Source: Phlebotomus papatasi (taxonomy: Eukaryota > Arthropoda > Insecta > Diptera > Psychodidae). From it: 64,000 nucleotides of DNA. The translations under genes were made by a program, and so were the position numbers. Every line of letters begins with the position of its first letter. The first letter of the stretch is position 1. The DNA lies in the NCBI RefSeq assembly GCF_024763615.1, contig NC_077222.1:11284001-11348000 (forward strand), written 5' to 3'. Below are positions 39,789-49,127 of this stretch, one piece after another. The notes beneath the pieces were generated by a model that was not told the origin of the DNA, searched no databases, and was given only the letters and a program-made list of their open reading frames with translations.

Positions 39789-40260
39789 ATGATCCCCAAG
39801 GAGAACATTGACCTGGAGTGCTTCCTCGTGACCAAGCACTCGTGGAAGGGGAAGTACAAGAGAATCCTGGGTGTAGGTACAACTGGGGTGTCCACCTACA
39901 ACCCAGACAAATTTGACCTGACCAACCGGTGGCCCTACAGCGATGTGGTCAGTGTTGTGCCCAATAAAACGGGCAATATCCATGAATTCCAGCTGTCTGT
40001 GCGCAAGGAGAAGAAACTGGACACCATCAAGCTCTCCTCGGAGTTTCGCAATGAAATCCTCACGTCCCTACTGCGATTCCACAAGGAATTCGCCGAACGG
40101 ATGAAGCCGGTGCAGAAGTATCAGGCTTACAAGCATCACTGGTCAGGCATTGATCTGCCCATTGTCCTGGAGGTCACTCCATATTCCCTGGATCAACTAG
40201 ATCCGGCCACGGAGACCGTCATGGCCAGTTACTGCTACAAAGACATCGAGGGCATTATCG
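39789..40260 (+). CDS. Rme-8: Rme-8/DNAJC13 coding exon 1 (N-terminal PH-like region)
   Basis: First coding exon of the receptor-mediated endocytosis 8 orthologue, encoding residues 1-157 and the first base of codon 158. Its opening matches the known N-terminus of DNAJC13: KHSWKGKYKRILGVG, then TTYNP-like, NRWPYSDV, KHHWS and VLEVTP segments in the same order and spacing as in human DNAJC13. In the family this PH-like region binds PI3P and places the protein on early endosomes. The ATG is chosen because it fits the family start, has AAAC just before it, and is preceded by an in-frame TGA at 39,756. The exon ends at a canonical donor GTAAGT at 40,261; the split codon G|GC restores the conserved EG...DYDGG junction with exon 2. 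Confidence 0.95.
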
Positions 40261-41893
40261 GTAAGTTTCTTAAGAAAACTCTTTTACTTGAATCTTGTCC
40301 TTATCGGTGCTGCTGCAACATTATTAGGGCTTAGTTGGTCAAAATACTGATAAGAGCAATAGAAACACAATTGACAAGCAACAGCAAAAAGAAGGGAAGG
40401 GGAATACGGGAATAGGAAGCTAATAAGAAAGTGAAGAGAGATGAAATTTGATGCGAACTCATTAACTAGCCTTTCTCCCCAGAAATCATAAATTTACAGT
40501 AAACATTGGGGAGAAACCACAGAAGAGGGTAATTGAACTGAAAACTGATTTTTTTTCTCCCTAAAAAATCCTAAAGTGAGGTTATGTTCAGAATAACCTA
40601 CAATACGCGAAAAACGAGCAAAAAGTTTCTCAAAATCAAAAAAAAAATCCTAAATTTATACTTAATAAGACAAGAAGCTTTAAATTTTAATTTTAAAATG
40701 TCAAGGGCTGATAAAATAGGATTTTTCATCCCTAACCTCAAAAGTGAAAAGTTTTATTCAAAGTTCAAGCTGGCAAAAAGAATACCAGAAGAGCAAGGTG
40801 AAGGCTAGATTGATAGATAATGAAAGTGAAATAATCTAGATCTAGAAGATTAAATTTTTAATGTAAAATAAATTTGGAGGTTATGTGAAGCATAACCAAA
40901 AATTCCTGACTAACTCTTTAGCTAAAAAAGGGAAAAATACTGGAAGCTCAATATTTATAACTCGAATATCGTAGATACAGTAAACTTCTCCAAAACTCAA
41001 CGACGCGACGGTTGCTTTCGAAATGTGAATTTTGAGGTTATGTGAGATAATTTTTCAAGGAGTTTGAATTAGAAACATTTTTTCTCTAGTTCTCTGTCAA
41101 TACGGTCAATACTATCGTATTATATTGACTACTTTTGGTAAATTCTATTTTTCTTGCAATAAATTACAAAGATAAATTTTCTAAACTCTTTTTTCTTGGT
41201 TTAAGGTTAGTTTATTTCACATGAATTCCATTACATTTTTGAAAAAAATTGTTCATATTTGAAGATCGAGAAATATCATCTCTATATTCCCCAAATATTC
41301 ATATTTTTTGAGGAGCTCGACTGCTTGACCGTAAGTGATCTTAGAATTTGAGGTTATATATGATCTAACCTCGAAAAGGAAGGTTTCGCAAAATAACTAA
41401 TTTAAAGTTCAATTTTATATGCAATTTATTCCTTCGAATAAAAGGAAATAACATAGAAGTATTTTAATTGATCAAAACCTTAATCTCAAGTTGTAGGTCC
41501 AAAGGATTAGATTTTCTACAAAAAGTAATGACTTGTATTAAAAGTCATGAGAATAAACATTTTTGGAATGTGTGTACCCGGCTAAATTTGTTAGATTTTT
41601 TAACCTAAAAAATCTAATTGTATTCTTGCATAGCGGGAATAGATTAGAAAAAATGAGGTTAGAATGGGATTTAAATTGAAATATTAAGGTTACAAAAAAG
41701 AGAAAAAGGTTTGAAAAAACTATATCTCGTATAATCTGGTTTGTTCAATTAATTTAATTTTAAAAATGTTAGGTTATATTGGACCTAACCTCAAAAATCA
41801 AAGACACTATTTTGTGTGTTAGAGGAATTTTTAATAAAAGCTGGGATATAAAATTATATATCATTCTCTTATTTCGCCAATAGATTTATATTA

Positions 41894-42221
41894 CAGTGCT
41901 GTCTCTCTATATGCACACTCTCTATATGCATAGCTTTTGTGTCGGTTGCATTCAAAATCAATTTGTTTACATTTTGACAAAGTACTAAAGAAAATTATTT
42001 TCTTCTTAACTAATTTTTCTTGATTTTAATTTTCTTAATTTTATTTTTTCGGTCTCATATTATATTTAAAATAACACGGGAAATTCTAGAACAATAAAAA
42101 AATGATAATTTATTAAAAGAAAGAAAAAAACCGTTGGGAATTTCAAAAAAAAGTTGTGCATATTCAGAGAGAGAACTGTCAAAAAAAGTACCCAAACTGT
42201 GCATATAGCGAGACAGCACTG
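41894..42221. mobile_element. 328-bp pogo/Tc1-mariner-like MITE
   Basis: The terminal inverted repeats are CAGTGCTGTCTCTCTATATG at the left end and its near-perfect complement at the right, ending GACAGCACTG, followed by short subterminal repeats containing CTCTATATGCA. The element is flanked on each side by TA (41,892-41,893 and 42,222-42,223), the target-site duplication typical of the Tc1/mariner/pogo superfamily; ends starting CAGTG fit pogo-like families. The interior is AT-rich and has no transposase, so it is non-autonomous. It sits between two of the AGGTTA dyads and has probably separated them. Confidence 0.75.
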
Positions 42222-42503
42222 TAAAAAAGTTGTAGGTTATAATCAGCCTAACCTCAAAAAATCAAAGTGATATGCATTTTTGTGCCGAATTCTTTTAAAT
42301 TTCCGGGAAACTCCCATGCGAAGCGACTATAGTTCTGCTTGCGACTTCTTACTAAGATTCTACCCTCCTTAACCTTCTACGATTGTGTAGATTGTAGATA
42401 CACTTTCAAAAATAACTTCCAGTTATAAAGAATATAAAAAAATGCCCCAATTATAAATTAAAAATTCCATTTCAAGAAAGAAAATATAAATAAATCATTC
42501 TTT

Positions 42504-42532
42504 GTTAAGGTTAAGACGAACAGAACCTTAAC
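42504..42532. repeat. Dyad copy with a 9-bp perfect stem, GTTAAGGTT/AACCTTAAC
   Basis: This is a member of the AGGTTA dyad family in which the usual G:C pair outside the core is replaced by A:T on both arms (GAGG/CCTC becomes AAGG/CCTT). The stem is nine perfect base pairs around an 11-base loop. Such two-sided change is what is expected if pairing or dyad symmetry is maintained. Confidence 0.75.
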
Positions 42533-43029
42533 ATCTACTTAACCTTCTTTATTAAAAAGTAAAGACACTATTCTGTATGGCGGAATATTCGAATTTTCAC
42601 TTAAGAGACATTTTTGCTGAAAAGTTTTTGGTTACTGAAAATGATTCTGGAATGCTATGTAACGTAAAATACATGTTAGTCTTATTTGGATAGTTTTAGG
42701 TTATGTTAAGTCTAACCTAAAAAAATCAATATTACTTTTAGAATTTTAATGAGTTTTCTTTGTTGGCTGCTGCACGGTTTCTTACTAACATTCGATTTTC
42801 CACTTTCTTAACCTTTTCCGACTGGGCGTGGATGTACAAAAATGACGTCTAGTCGTATTTTATTTATAAAAGTTTTCTTAAAATTTCATTAAGAGGAATT
42901 TTTGAATAATAATTTGGTCCTGGAATAAAATAAAGATTTTTTTTCCTCATCATATACATAAATGTTTTTGAAGAAAATACCACTTCTAATTCAGCCTGAA
43001 AGTTTCCTACTATGAAATTGTTTTCTTTT

Positions 43030-43058
43030 TTGAGGTTATGTCAGATATATAACCTCAA
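43030..43058. repeat. Dyad copy with a 10-bp stem, TTGAGGTTAT/ATAACCTCAA
   Basis: A ten-base perfect inverted repeat around a nine-base loop (GTCAGATAT). Measured from the AGGTTA core, the spacer is eleven rather than nine. It is one of the most symmetrical members of the family in intron 1. Confidence 0.75.
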
Positions 43059-43405
43059 CGTCTACAAAAACCTCCTTACCAAATAAGAGAATAATGCACT
43101 TAGGCCTGATTCCTTGTGTTTGATAAAGAGGATATTGAGGAAATTATATTTGTGCTAGGTCAAGTAACTTCTTAACCTAAAAATGTCTGGTGTAAAATTC
43201 CGAAAACTCTAATAAGTTTTTAAACATTCTGAAGAGAAATTAAACAATTTGATTTCCGTAGTCGATTTTTATGGACATTTTTAAATAGTTTTTTCCTTTT
43301 CAAAGTGCATTAAGTCATAACGTCAAAAAATTGTTTAGGGGACACTTAATTCAAATTTCTCTGTTTGATACAGTTTATGAAGAAAATTAGGAAAATAATG
43401 TACAA

Positions 43406-43657
43406 TAGGGTAAAGTGGTACAAGTTGGACAGTTGTACAAGTTGGACAATGGTACAATTTGGACAGGGCTTTTTGTCTTGATAAATTTAGTACTTCATTT
43501 TTATTTGTATATTTTTAATGCTTTAGTTTTATAATTTGGTTCCTTGTGCTTCAAAACAAATTTTGTACTGTATTTATCAAGAAAAAAGCCATGTCCAACT
43601 TGTACCGGCGAATTGTCCAACTTGTAACACTAATTCCAAATTATACATTTTACCCTA
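43406..43657. mobile_element. About 250-bp foldback MITE with TA flanks
   Basis: The ends read TAGGGTAAA on the left and TTTACCCTA on the right. The left arm contains three copies of a word like TACAAGTTGGACA (the third reads TACAATTTGGACA), and the right arm contains its complement TGTCCAACTTGTA. The arms are about 80 bp long and fold onto one another with moderate mismatch, leaving a short AT-rich centre. TA at both outer edges suggests a Tc1/mariner-type non-autonomous element. No coding capacity is present. Confidence 0.65.
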
Positions 43658-43936
43658 ATTTTTTTTTTTGTTGTGGATAAATTACTAAATTTCAGAAATT
43701 TCTTCAACAAATTGGCAGATTTTGATAAATAAGATGTATCTTAAATTTTTGAGGTTAGGAGAAAACATAACCTAAAATTTTTAATTTAATTTACTGAATA
43801 AAAATGAAAATGGAGAAATCACAGAAGAGGATTCTCTCAATTGGACGTTTGGGACAAGTTGTCATCCGAATAAACGAGGAATTCTGGCGTTAACCCTTTA
43901 AGAACGATAGGGAAACCGGTGTCCCAAAAAAAATTT

Positions 43937-44038
43937 GAACCGTTGAAACCGAATAAACGTCAAAATAAGTTTATTCTGGTAGCGTTTTGATCATTGACGT
44001 ACATGTTTCATTTGACGTTTATTCGGTTTCAACGGTTC
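43937..44038. repeat. Perfect 28-bp inverted repeat with a 46-base loop
   Basis: Bases 43,937-43,964 and 44,011-44,038 are exact reverse complements over 28 positions (left arm begins GAACCGTTGAAACCG). Transcribed in the gene sense it would form a long, perfect hairpin in the intron. It could be a short foldback transposon remnant or the stem of a small RNA precursor. The absence of mismatches is unusual for a miRNA hairpin. Confidence 0.8.
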
Positions 44039-44313
44039 TTGCACGCCTCTGCTCTAAAAAGTCAGAAAAGTGACTTTCTGACCCATAATTTTAGACCATC
44101 TCGTCTTTAAAAGCCTTAAAGGATTAAAATGTTTGAAATCCAACGATTTTGTGTTCACCAACATAACCTGAAATACTCATAAAATCATTGAGAATCCCAC
44201 ATAAAACCTCAATGTCAAAGAATATCGATAAAACTGAACAAAACCAAAGCAACTTTTGGAGTTATTTCCTTCAATAGACAAACATAACTAACTTAGGTGG
44301 CTCCAACCTTCTA

Positions 44314-44338
44314 ACGGAGAGTTCTGGCGACTCTCCGT
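44314..44338. repeat. Small 9-bp perfect hairpin ACGGAGAGT/ACTCTCCGT
   Basis: Nine paired bases around a seven-base loop TCTGGCG. It lies in a locally GC-richer patch (44,290-44,490) that continues into the left arm of the larger inverted repeat and looks like a fragment of an unclassified transposable element. Confidence 0.5.
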
Positions 44339-44489
44339 CAGCTCGCTCCAATGCGTAGCATAGGTCGTTGTTGTAAAGCCCGTCCTAACGGCAGCTCCTT
44401 CCGAGTTTTCGTAACAATCTTGCTTTTACGGACAGGAGTTGTTAGCCCTCCGTGTAACCGTTTCTACAAGGACCAGATGCCTTGATCCT

Positions 44490-45008
44490 TATGCCCTAGA
44501 CACACTTACGACTAAAGTCCAGAGACGACTAAGCTCGTTCATAGCCAAGTCAGTTCCTGACACACTACAAACGAGGCTTAACATTTTCTGGCACTCACAA
44601 AACATAACTTTCGTGGAGTTTTATGCAGATATTTCTACTGAAATGCACTAGTAGTCCTTTCAAAATGAAACTACTTTTAAATTTACTTCACAATAAACGT
44701 ATAACAACAAGAATTATTCACTATAATCGCCTAAATTAGCTTAAGTCGCGAGTTAGCTTCCACCTCACAAATAATTGCAATTAACAATAATTATTGCACG
44801 TGTACTGAGACATGATATTACAAATATTTTCATTTTCAGAGGAGTATTAGTGCATTTCAGTAGAAATATCTGCAAAGAAACTCAGGAAAGTTATGTTTTG
44901 TGGATACCAGTGAATGTTAATCCTCATTTGTAGTGTGTCAGGAACTGACTAGGATGAACTAGCTTAGTCGTCTCTGGACTTTAGTCGTAACTGTGTCTAG
45001 GGCATTAG
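44490..45008. mobile_element. Long inverted repeat, arms of about 160 bp, spacer of about 197 bp
   Basis: Bases 44,490-44,650 reappear as the reverse complement at 44,848-45,008, with a modest number of mismatches and small indels. Shared words include ATGCCCTAGACACA, GACTAAAGTCCAGAGACGAC and GCAGATATTTCTACTGAAAT. The spacer is AT-rich. A short open frame over the left arm (44,439-44,651) is not conserved in the right arm and I do not treat it as a gene. This is either two copies of one element in opposite orientation or a foldback element; the transcript would carry a long imperfect double strand. Confidence 0.8.
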
Positions 45009-45893
45009 ACTCAGGTTCGTGGCTTCTCTTTGGGGTTGGCTGCCCAACCTTCTATCACTCACCTGAGTGTACCAGCACCCAAATGAGAAACTGTCCCGAT
45101 TAAAAAAGAGTCGATGGAGTTAGAGTCCACTGTACAACAAAATTTTGAAATTTCCGTTGCGAAATAACATTTTTTGAGGTTAGATTCTACATAACCTAAT
45201 CTTATTTTTTGAGGTTATGTTCAGCATAAACTAATAATTGCAGAATAAAAGATTGAGGCCAACTGTGAAACCGTTTAGGATGAGTTTGTTGTTATTCTAT
45301 GAAGCATCAGTCCCGTCAAGATATCTTTATAATGTTGTAAAAATACTGATAAAGAAAAGAAATCAGAGCGTGAATATTCCTGAATGAATCTTATCAGTCG
45401 AAAAATGTGCTTTTGAGAATAATTGAAAAAATCAATCACTTTTTGTTGAATTTTGAAAGTACATTTTCCAATCAGTTCAATTATCCTTTGCTGTAATTTA
45501 AGTGCAATTTACAAAAAATAAACACTTCTTTAAAATTATTGATTTCTAGAGCAAATTGACTCACTTGCTCTGCTGCTGCTTTGTTTACAAAACAACAACA
45601 AGAGTCTCTCTGTATTTCTGAATGTAGTGCAATAAACTTTGCAGCTTACTAAACAATTTGCTTCTCAATTAAAATGAGGAAGAATTTTACTATTGAATGA
45701 ATTGCTGAGACAAGCAAAATAAGAAATCTTTTCTATTATCAATAATTTTTTTTGCTGAGTGTATTGAGGAAGGGTGGGTTTTTAATGGGAGTTAGCAAAA
45801 GGCTAAAAATAGCTTTTTAGATAGAGAATGAAAAGAATCTGGAGCAAAAGAGAGCTTTTTGAGTGAAAGCAGACACTTCTGATTGTTTCTCAG

Positions 45894-46981
45894 GCATTCA
45901 GGATTACGATGGAGGAATTGTTGTTGCTTGTGGTGGTTTTAGTCGCATTCATCTCTTTAAGGCACTCAATCACCATGAAATTGTGCAGAATATTGCACAG
46001 TGTTCAGCACAATTTCTTGGTTTTGAGGTCAAAGTGCTGCAGAGTCAGATAACAATGGAGAGATTTGAGAAGGAGCGCTTTGGAACTTATTCAGGGGATC
46101 ACTGTCAGACATCAATGTCAGAATTTTTGGTGCAGAAAATAACCCCAAGGCATTCAGAGCCAACAAGGAGGACACTATGTCTCACAGAGACGACAATCCT
46201 GGAGAGAGATCCACAAACTTATACCATTTGCACTTTGAGACCTCTGACGGAGATTTTTGCTCTGGTCAGAGATCGAGAGAATATTCAGATGTTCTGTATT
46301 GAGTACAGAAATGGATTGGTCAGGACTTACTTGACTAATGATCGAGATTCTCTCCTTGCGACCCTTCTGGACGCTGTGAGATCCTGTGGGAATCAAGATG
46401 TTCATGTTAGGATCTCCAGGACTCCCAGGGGAAAGAGGGTGGGTCCATTGAATCATCCAGTTGATGAGGAGACAGAAGGACATCTCCTGCGATACGTAAT
46501 CAATAACATTCAGAACACTCAGAAGCGTATGGAAATCCTAGAACGCTTCAATGCCAACATTCCCTATTCCGGACTCAATTACAGCGTCACGCAGGATAGT
46601 TTATTTGCTGAGAACAAGGAACGCCTCATTGTTCAGGCTCTCCAGGCTCTCAGTCAGAAAGAAGTCGATGGAGGTGCTCAAATGACAAATCTCGAAGTTG
46701 AAGCAACTTTTCATGCACTAAGACGTCTGCTGGCCAGCAAAGTAGGCTTTGCTTCCTTCACAAATTTGCCAGGATTCCGGGAGGCCATCGGTGTGAAAGT
46801 TGTAGCTTCTCTCAGGCGAAATGACTTGGCTGTAACTTATGCTGCCATCGATATGATTAATTCCCTAATGCACTCGATGAATGCGGATTTTGACCTGAAG
46901 CAAGAACAACTGAACAAATTCTCACTGCTCTCCTCAAAGTCCTTCCTGGAGAGTTTGCTAGAAATGTGGACAGGACATGCG
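45894..46981 (+). CDS. Rme-8: Rme-8/DNAJC13 coding exon 2
   Basis: Encodes residues 158 (completed split codon) to 520. The family match is strong throughout: GGFSRIHLF, FLVQKITPRHSEP, LTETTILERDPQTY, RDSLLATLLDAVRSCGN, RRLLASKVGF and FREAIGVKVVASL all align with human DNAJC13 in order. This is the armadillo/HEAT-like helical body of the protein. The start at 45,894, after TTTCTCAG, is fixed by the reading frame and by the length of the conserved block across the junction. A short upstream extension of the same open frame (45,863-45,893) is intronic. The exon ends at GCG, followed by the donor GTAAGT at 46,982 (phase 0). Confidence 0.95.
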
Positions 46982-47318
46982 GTAAGTTCTCAAATTTATT
47001 CTGTCTGAAATTATTTCCGTGACTAAGAAAATAAATATCTCAAATGGATTACAAAAAAATTAATGATAAATTTCAAAATAATGTCATAAAGGTTAAATTT
47101 TGAAATTTAAGGTTATGAGTGACCTAACCTAGAAAATGAAGATCATTTCATGAAGATAGTTTCCAAGTTCATTGACATCCATTTACTCCTAAAATTAAAA
47201 TTGCTGGGCTTTCTCAAAAATTTCAGAAATATTTTAATATTTCCAGGATCGGTTATGCTTTTGAGGTTAGAATCTGATCAGCCTTTTATGCAAAGCTGAA
47301 TTATAGATTAAAAAAAAA

Positions 47319-48445
47319 CCGCGAAACCCTTCGTGGTCCACGAAAGCTCGCGAAAACCTGCTCAAAAATTCGTGGTCCCAGGCGCCAACTTTCGTGGCTC
47401 GAAAAAATCCGCGAAAACTTTTGTGGTGCGCAAAAATCCGCTAAAAAACCGTGGTCCAAGAAAATCCGTTAAGCGGAAACTTTCGTGGCCTGCGAAAATC
47501 CGCGAAAAATATCGTGGCCCACAAAATCCGCAAAAACTTTCGTGGCCCGCGAAAATCCGCAAAAACTTTCGTGTCCCGAGAAAATCCGCGAAGACTTTCG
47601 TGTCTCGAAAAAATTCGCGAAAACTTCTTCGCGAGAATTCCCGAAAAGTCCTTAAAAAATTCGTGGCCCGCGAAAACCCGCTAAAAAATTCATGTCCCGA
47701 GAAAATAAGCGAAAACTCCGATAAAAAATTCGTGGTCCAAGAGAATCCGCGAAAACTTTCGTAGCCCGCGAAAATTCGCTAAAAAATCCGTGACCCGAAA
47801 AAATCCGCAGAAACTTTCGTGTCCCGAGAAAATCCGCGAAAACCTTTATTGCCCGCGATAATCCGATTAAAAATTCGTGTCTAGAGAAAATCCGCGACCA
47901 CTTTCGTGGTCCGCGAATATCCGCTAAAAAATCGTATTCGAGAAAATCCGCGAAAAATTTCTTGCTTGTGAAAATCTGCTAAAAATCCGTGGCCAGAGAA
48001 AATTCACTAAAAAAAATTGATGGCTCAAGAGAATCTGCGAAAACTTGCATAGCCCCCGAAAATGCGTTAAAAAATTCATTGCCCGAGAAAATAAGCGAAA
48101 ACTTTCGTGGCTCGTGAGAAGAATCCGATAAAAAATTCGTGGTCCTAGAGAATCCGCGAAAACTTTCTTGGCCCACGAAAACCCGCGAAAACTTTCGTGG
48201 CCCGAGAAAAATCCGCGAAAAGTTTTGTGGCGCTCGAAAATCTGCTAAAAATCGCTAAACTTCCATTCCCGAGAAAACCCGCTAAAAATCTTTTCCTGAG
48301 AAAAACCGTAAAAACTTTCGTGGTCCGCGAAAATTCGCGAAAAAATTCGTGGCCCTAGAGAAACCACGAAAAATTTCGTGTTCTGCAAAGGTCCGAGAAA
48401 AAATTTCACGAACTGCGAAAATCCGCAAAATTTATCACGACTCAC
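47319..48445. repeat. Intron 2 minisatellite, degenerate 29-bp unit
   Basis: About 1.1 kb built from words such as GCGAAAATCCGCGAAAAC and CTTTCGTGGCCCG, repeating every 29 bp or so with many substitutions and small indels, near 39 units by length. The unit is richer in CpG and GC than the flanking intron. Because 29 is not a multiple of three, each frame meets stops only irregularly, giving apparent proteins rich in K, R, P and S on the plus strand and F, R and G on the minus strand. Confidence 0.9.
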
Positions 48446-48708
48446 AAAATAGGTCCCAGGTCTTTTCTCCTACTAGAATATTTAAATTCCTTTATAAAAC
48501 ATTTTAAGTATTCTAATATTATGACATCTTTTAGTTTCAATTGAATTTTAAGGGTGTAGTTAAATTATAATTTTTAGGTTATGTTATTTCCAACATAACG
48601 TCTTTATTTTTTTTTACATTGGTAATGAATTAAAACAGTAAGTGAAACTGTGGAAAGTGAAAGATTTTCCAAAATGCTTACAGGTTGAGACATCAGTTTT
48701 ACCTTCAT

Positions 48709-48741
48709 TTTTTGAGGTTAGATTCAACATAACCTCAAAAA
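48709..48741. repeat. Best dyad copy, 12-bp perfect stem with nine-base spacer
   Basis: TTTTTGAGGTTA, nine bases (GATTCAACA), then TAACCTCAAAAA. This 33-bp sequence is probably close to the ancestral form of the family, because the other copies keep subsets of its flanks. Confidence 0.8.
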
Positions 48742-49127
48742 TTCCATTAAATCTTGATAGACAAATATTACAATGAGCTCCCGTTCCTTTGTTACAATTA
48801 TTTCATTATTTCTTTATGAAATAAAATAAAATTTGACAATATTATTAATCATAGAATCATTTCTTAAATTTCTTGCATTCAGCTTACTGAAATGCCAAGA
48901 ACTGCTTTTTTTCTCATCATTTATCAAGATTTCAAATTAGTTTTCACGAGTTTTCTTTTACTTGTCGCAAGTTTGAAATGAAATTCAAACTCGGAGGACC
49001 TTCACATGATAAAGTCAGAAAAATATTTTTGAGGTTATATTACTCATAACCTTCATAACCTTACAAATTTAAATAAATAGCCTCGTGATCGAGATGCAAT
49101 GAGGCTCCAATAATGCATTCCTTTCAG

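Larger units (their letters stand above)
40579..45233. repeat. Dispersed short dyad family AGGTTA-N9-TAACCT, intron 1 members
   Basis: Short inverted repeats with half-sites AGGTTA and TAACCT lie at 40,579-40,599, 40,879-40,897 (five-base arms), 41,350-41,372, 41,771-41,791, 42,234-42,254, 42,504-42,532, 42,696-42,720, 43,030-43,058, 43,752-43,773, 45,177-45,197 and 45,211-45,233 (one mismatch). A diverged copy lies at 43,157-43,178. Most have exactly nine bases between the half-sites; 43,030 has eleven, 43,752 and 43,157 have ten. Flanks are often TTTTTG on the left and CAAAAA on the right, lengthening the stem. The nine-base spacers differ between copies (for example TGTTCAGAA, TATATGATC, TATTGGACC, TAATCAGCC). 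I do not recognise the family. Confidence 0.8.
40261..45893 (+). other. Rme-8 intron 1 (5.6 kb, phase 1)
   Basis: The donor is GTAAGT at 40,261 and the acceptor is TTTCTCAG ending at 45,893. The content is AT-rich and non-coding. It holds the scattered AGGTTA-N9-TAACCT dyads, a pogo-like MITE (41,894-42,221), a second foldback element (43,406-43,657), a 28-bp perfect hairpin (43,937-44,038), a 9-bp hairpin at 44,314-44,338 and a 160-bp-arm inverted repeat (44,490-45,008). Between these I see only AT-rich sequence, including 45,240-45,890. The phrase AAAGACACTATT recurs (about 41,800 and 42,562), suggesting that parts of the intron are an old, decayed repeat of a few hundred bases. Confidence 0.9.
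47110..49052. repeat. Dispersed short dyad family AGGTTA-N9-TAACCT, intron 2 members
   Basis: Copies lie at 47,110-47,130, 47,264-47,284 (right half degraded to CAGCCT, spacing kept), 48,576-48,600 (spacer 14, but with GTTATGTT/AACATAAC pairing inside), 48,709-48,741 and 49,032-49,052. They flank the 29-bp minisatellite on both sides and are not found inside it. They are the same family as in intron 1. Confidence 0.75.
46982..49127 (+). other. Rme-8 intron 2 (2.1 kb, phase 0)
   Basis: The donor is GTAAGT at 46,982 and the acceptor is CCTTTCAG ending at 49,127. The two ends are AT-rich and carry AGGTTA dyads. The centre (about 47,319-48,445) is a 29-bp minisatellite. Open frames of up to 143 codons on both strands here are the product of the repeat and are not genes. 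Outside the minisatellite and the dyads (for example 48,745-49,025) I see only AT-rich sequence. Confidence 0.9.

Noticed and set aside
39405..39983. 192-codon open frame on the minus strand over the 5' flank and exon 1
   Set aside because: It is antisense to the conserved Rme-8 exon, where codon bias opens the opposite frame; the sequence shows no domain.
44439..44651. 70-codon open frame in intron 1
   Set aside because: It lies over one arm of the large inverted repeat and is not kept open in the other arm. A transposon remnant is possible but no protein family is recognisable.
45863..45893. Upstream start of the exon 2 open frame
   Set aside because: There is no ATG at this point and the residues are not conserved; the acceptor TTTCTCAG at 45,893 gives a junction that matches the family exactly.
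47333..47764. Open frame of 143 codons in intron 2, rich in K, R, P and S
   Set aside because: It coincides exactly with the 29-bp minisatellite, and overlapping frames of similar composition occur on both strands.
40579..49052. Telomeric TTAGG repeats, or ecdysone/nuclear receptor elements, as the explanation of the AGGTTA dyads
   Set aside because: There is no tandem TTAGG run, and the fixed nine-base spacer does not fit the one-base inverted spacing of classical ecdysone elements; the half-site also has T rather than C at the fifth position.
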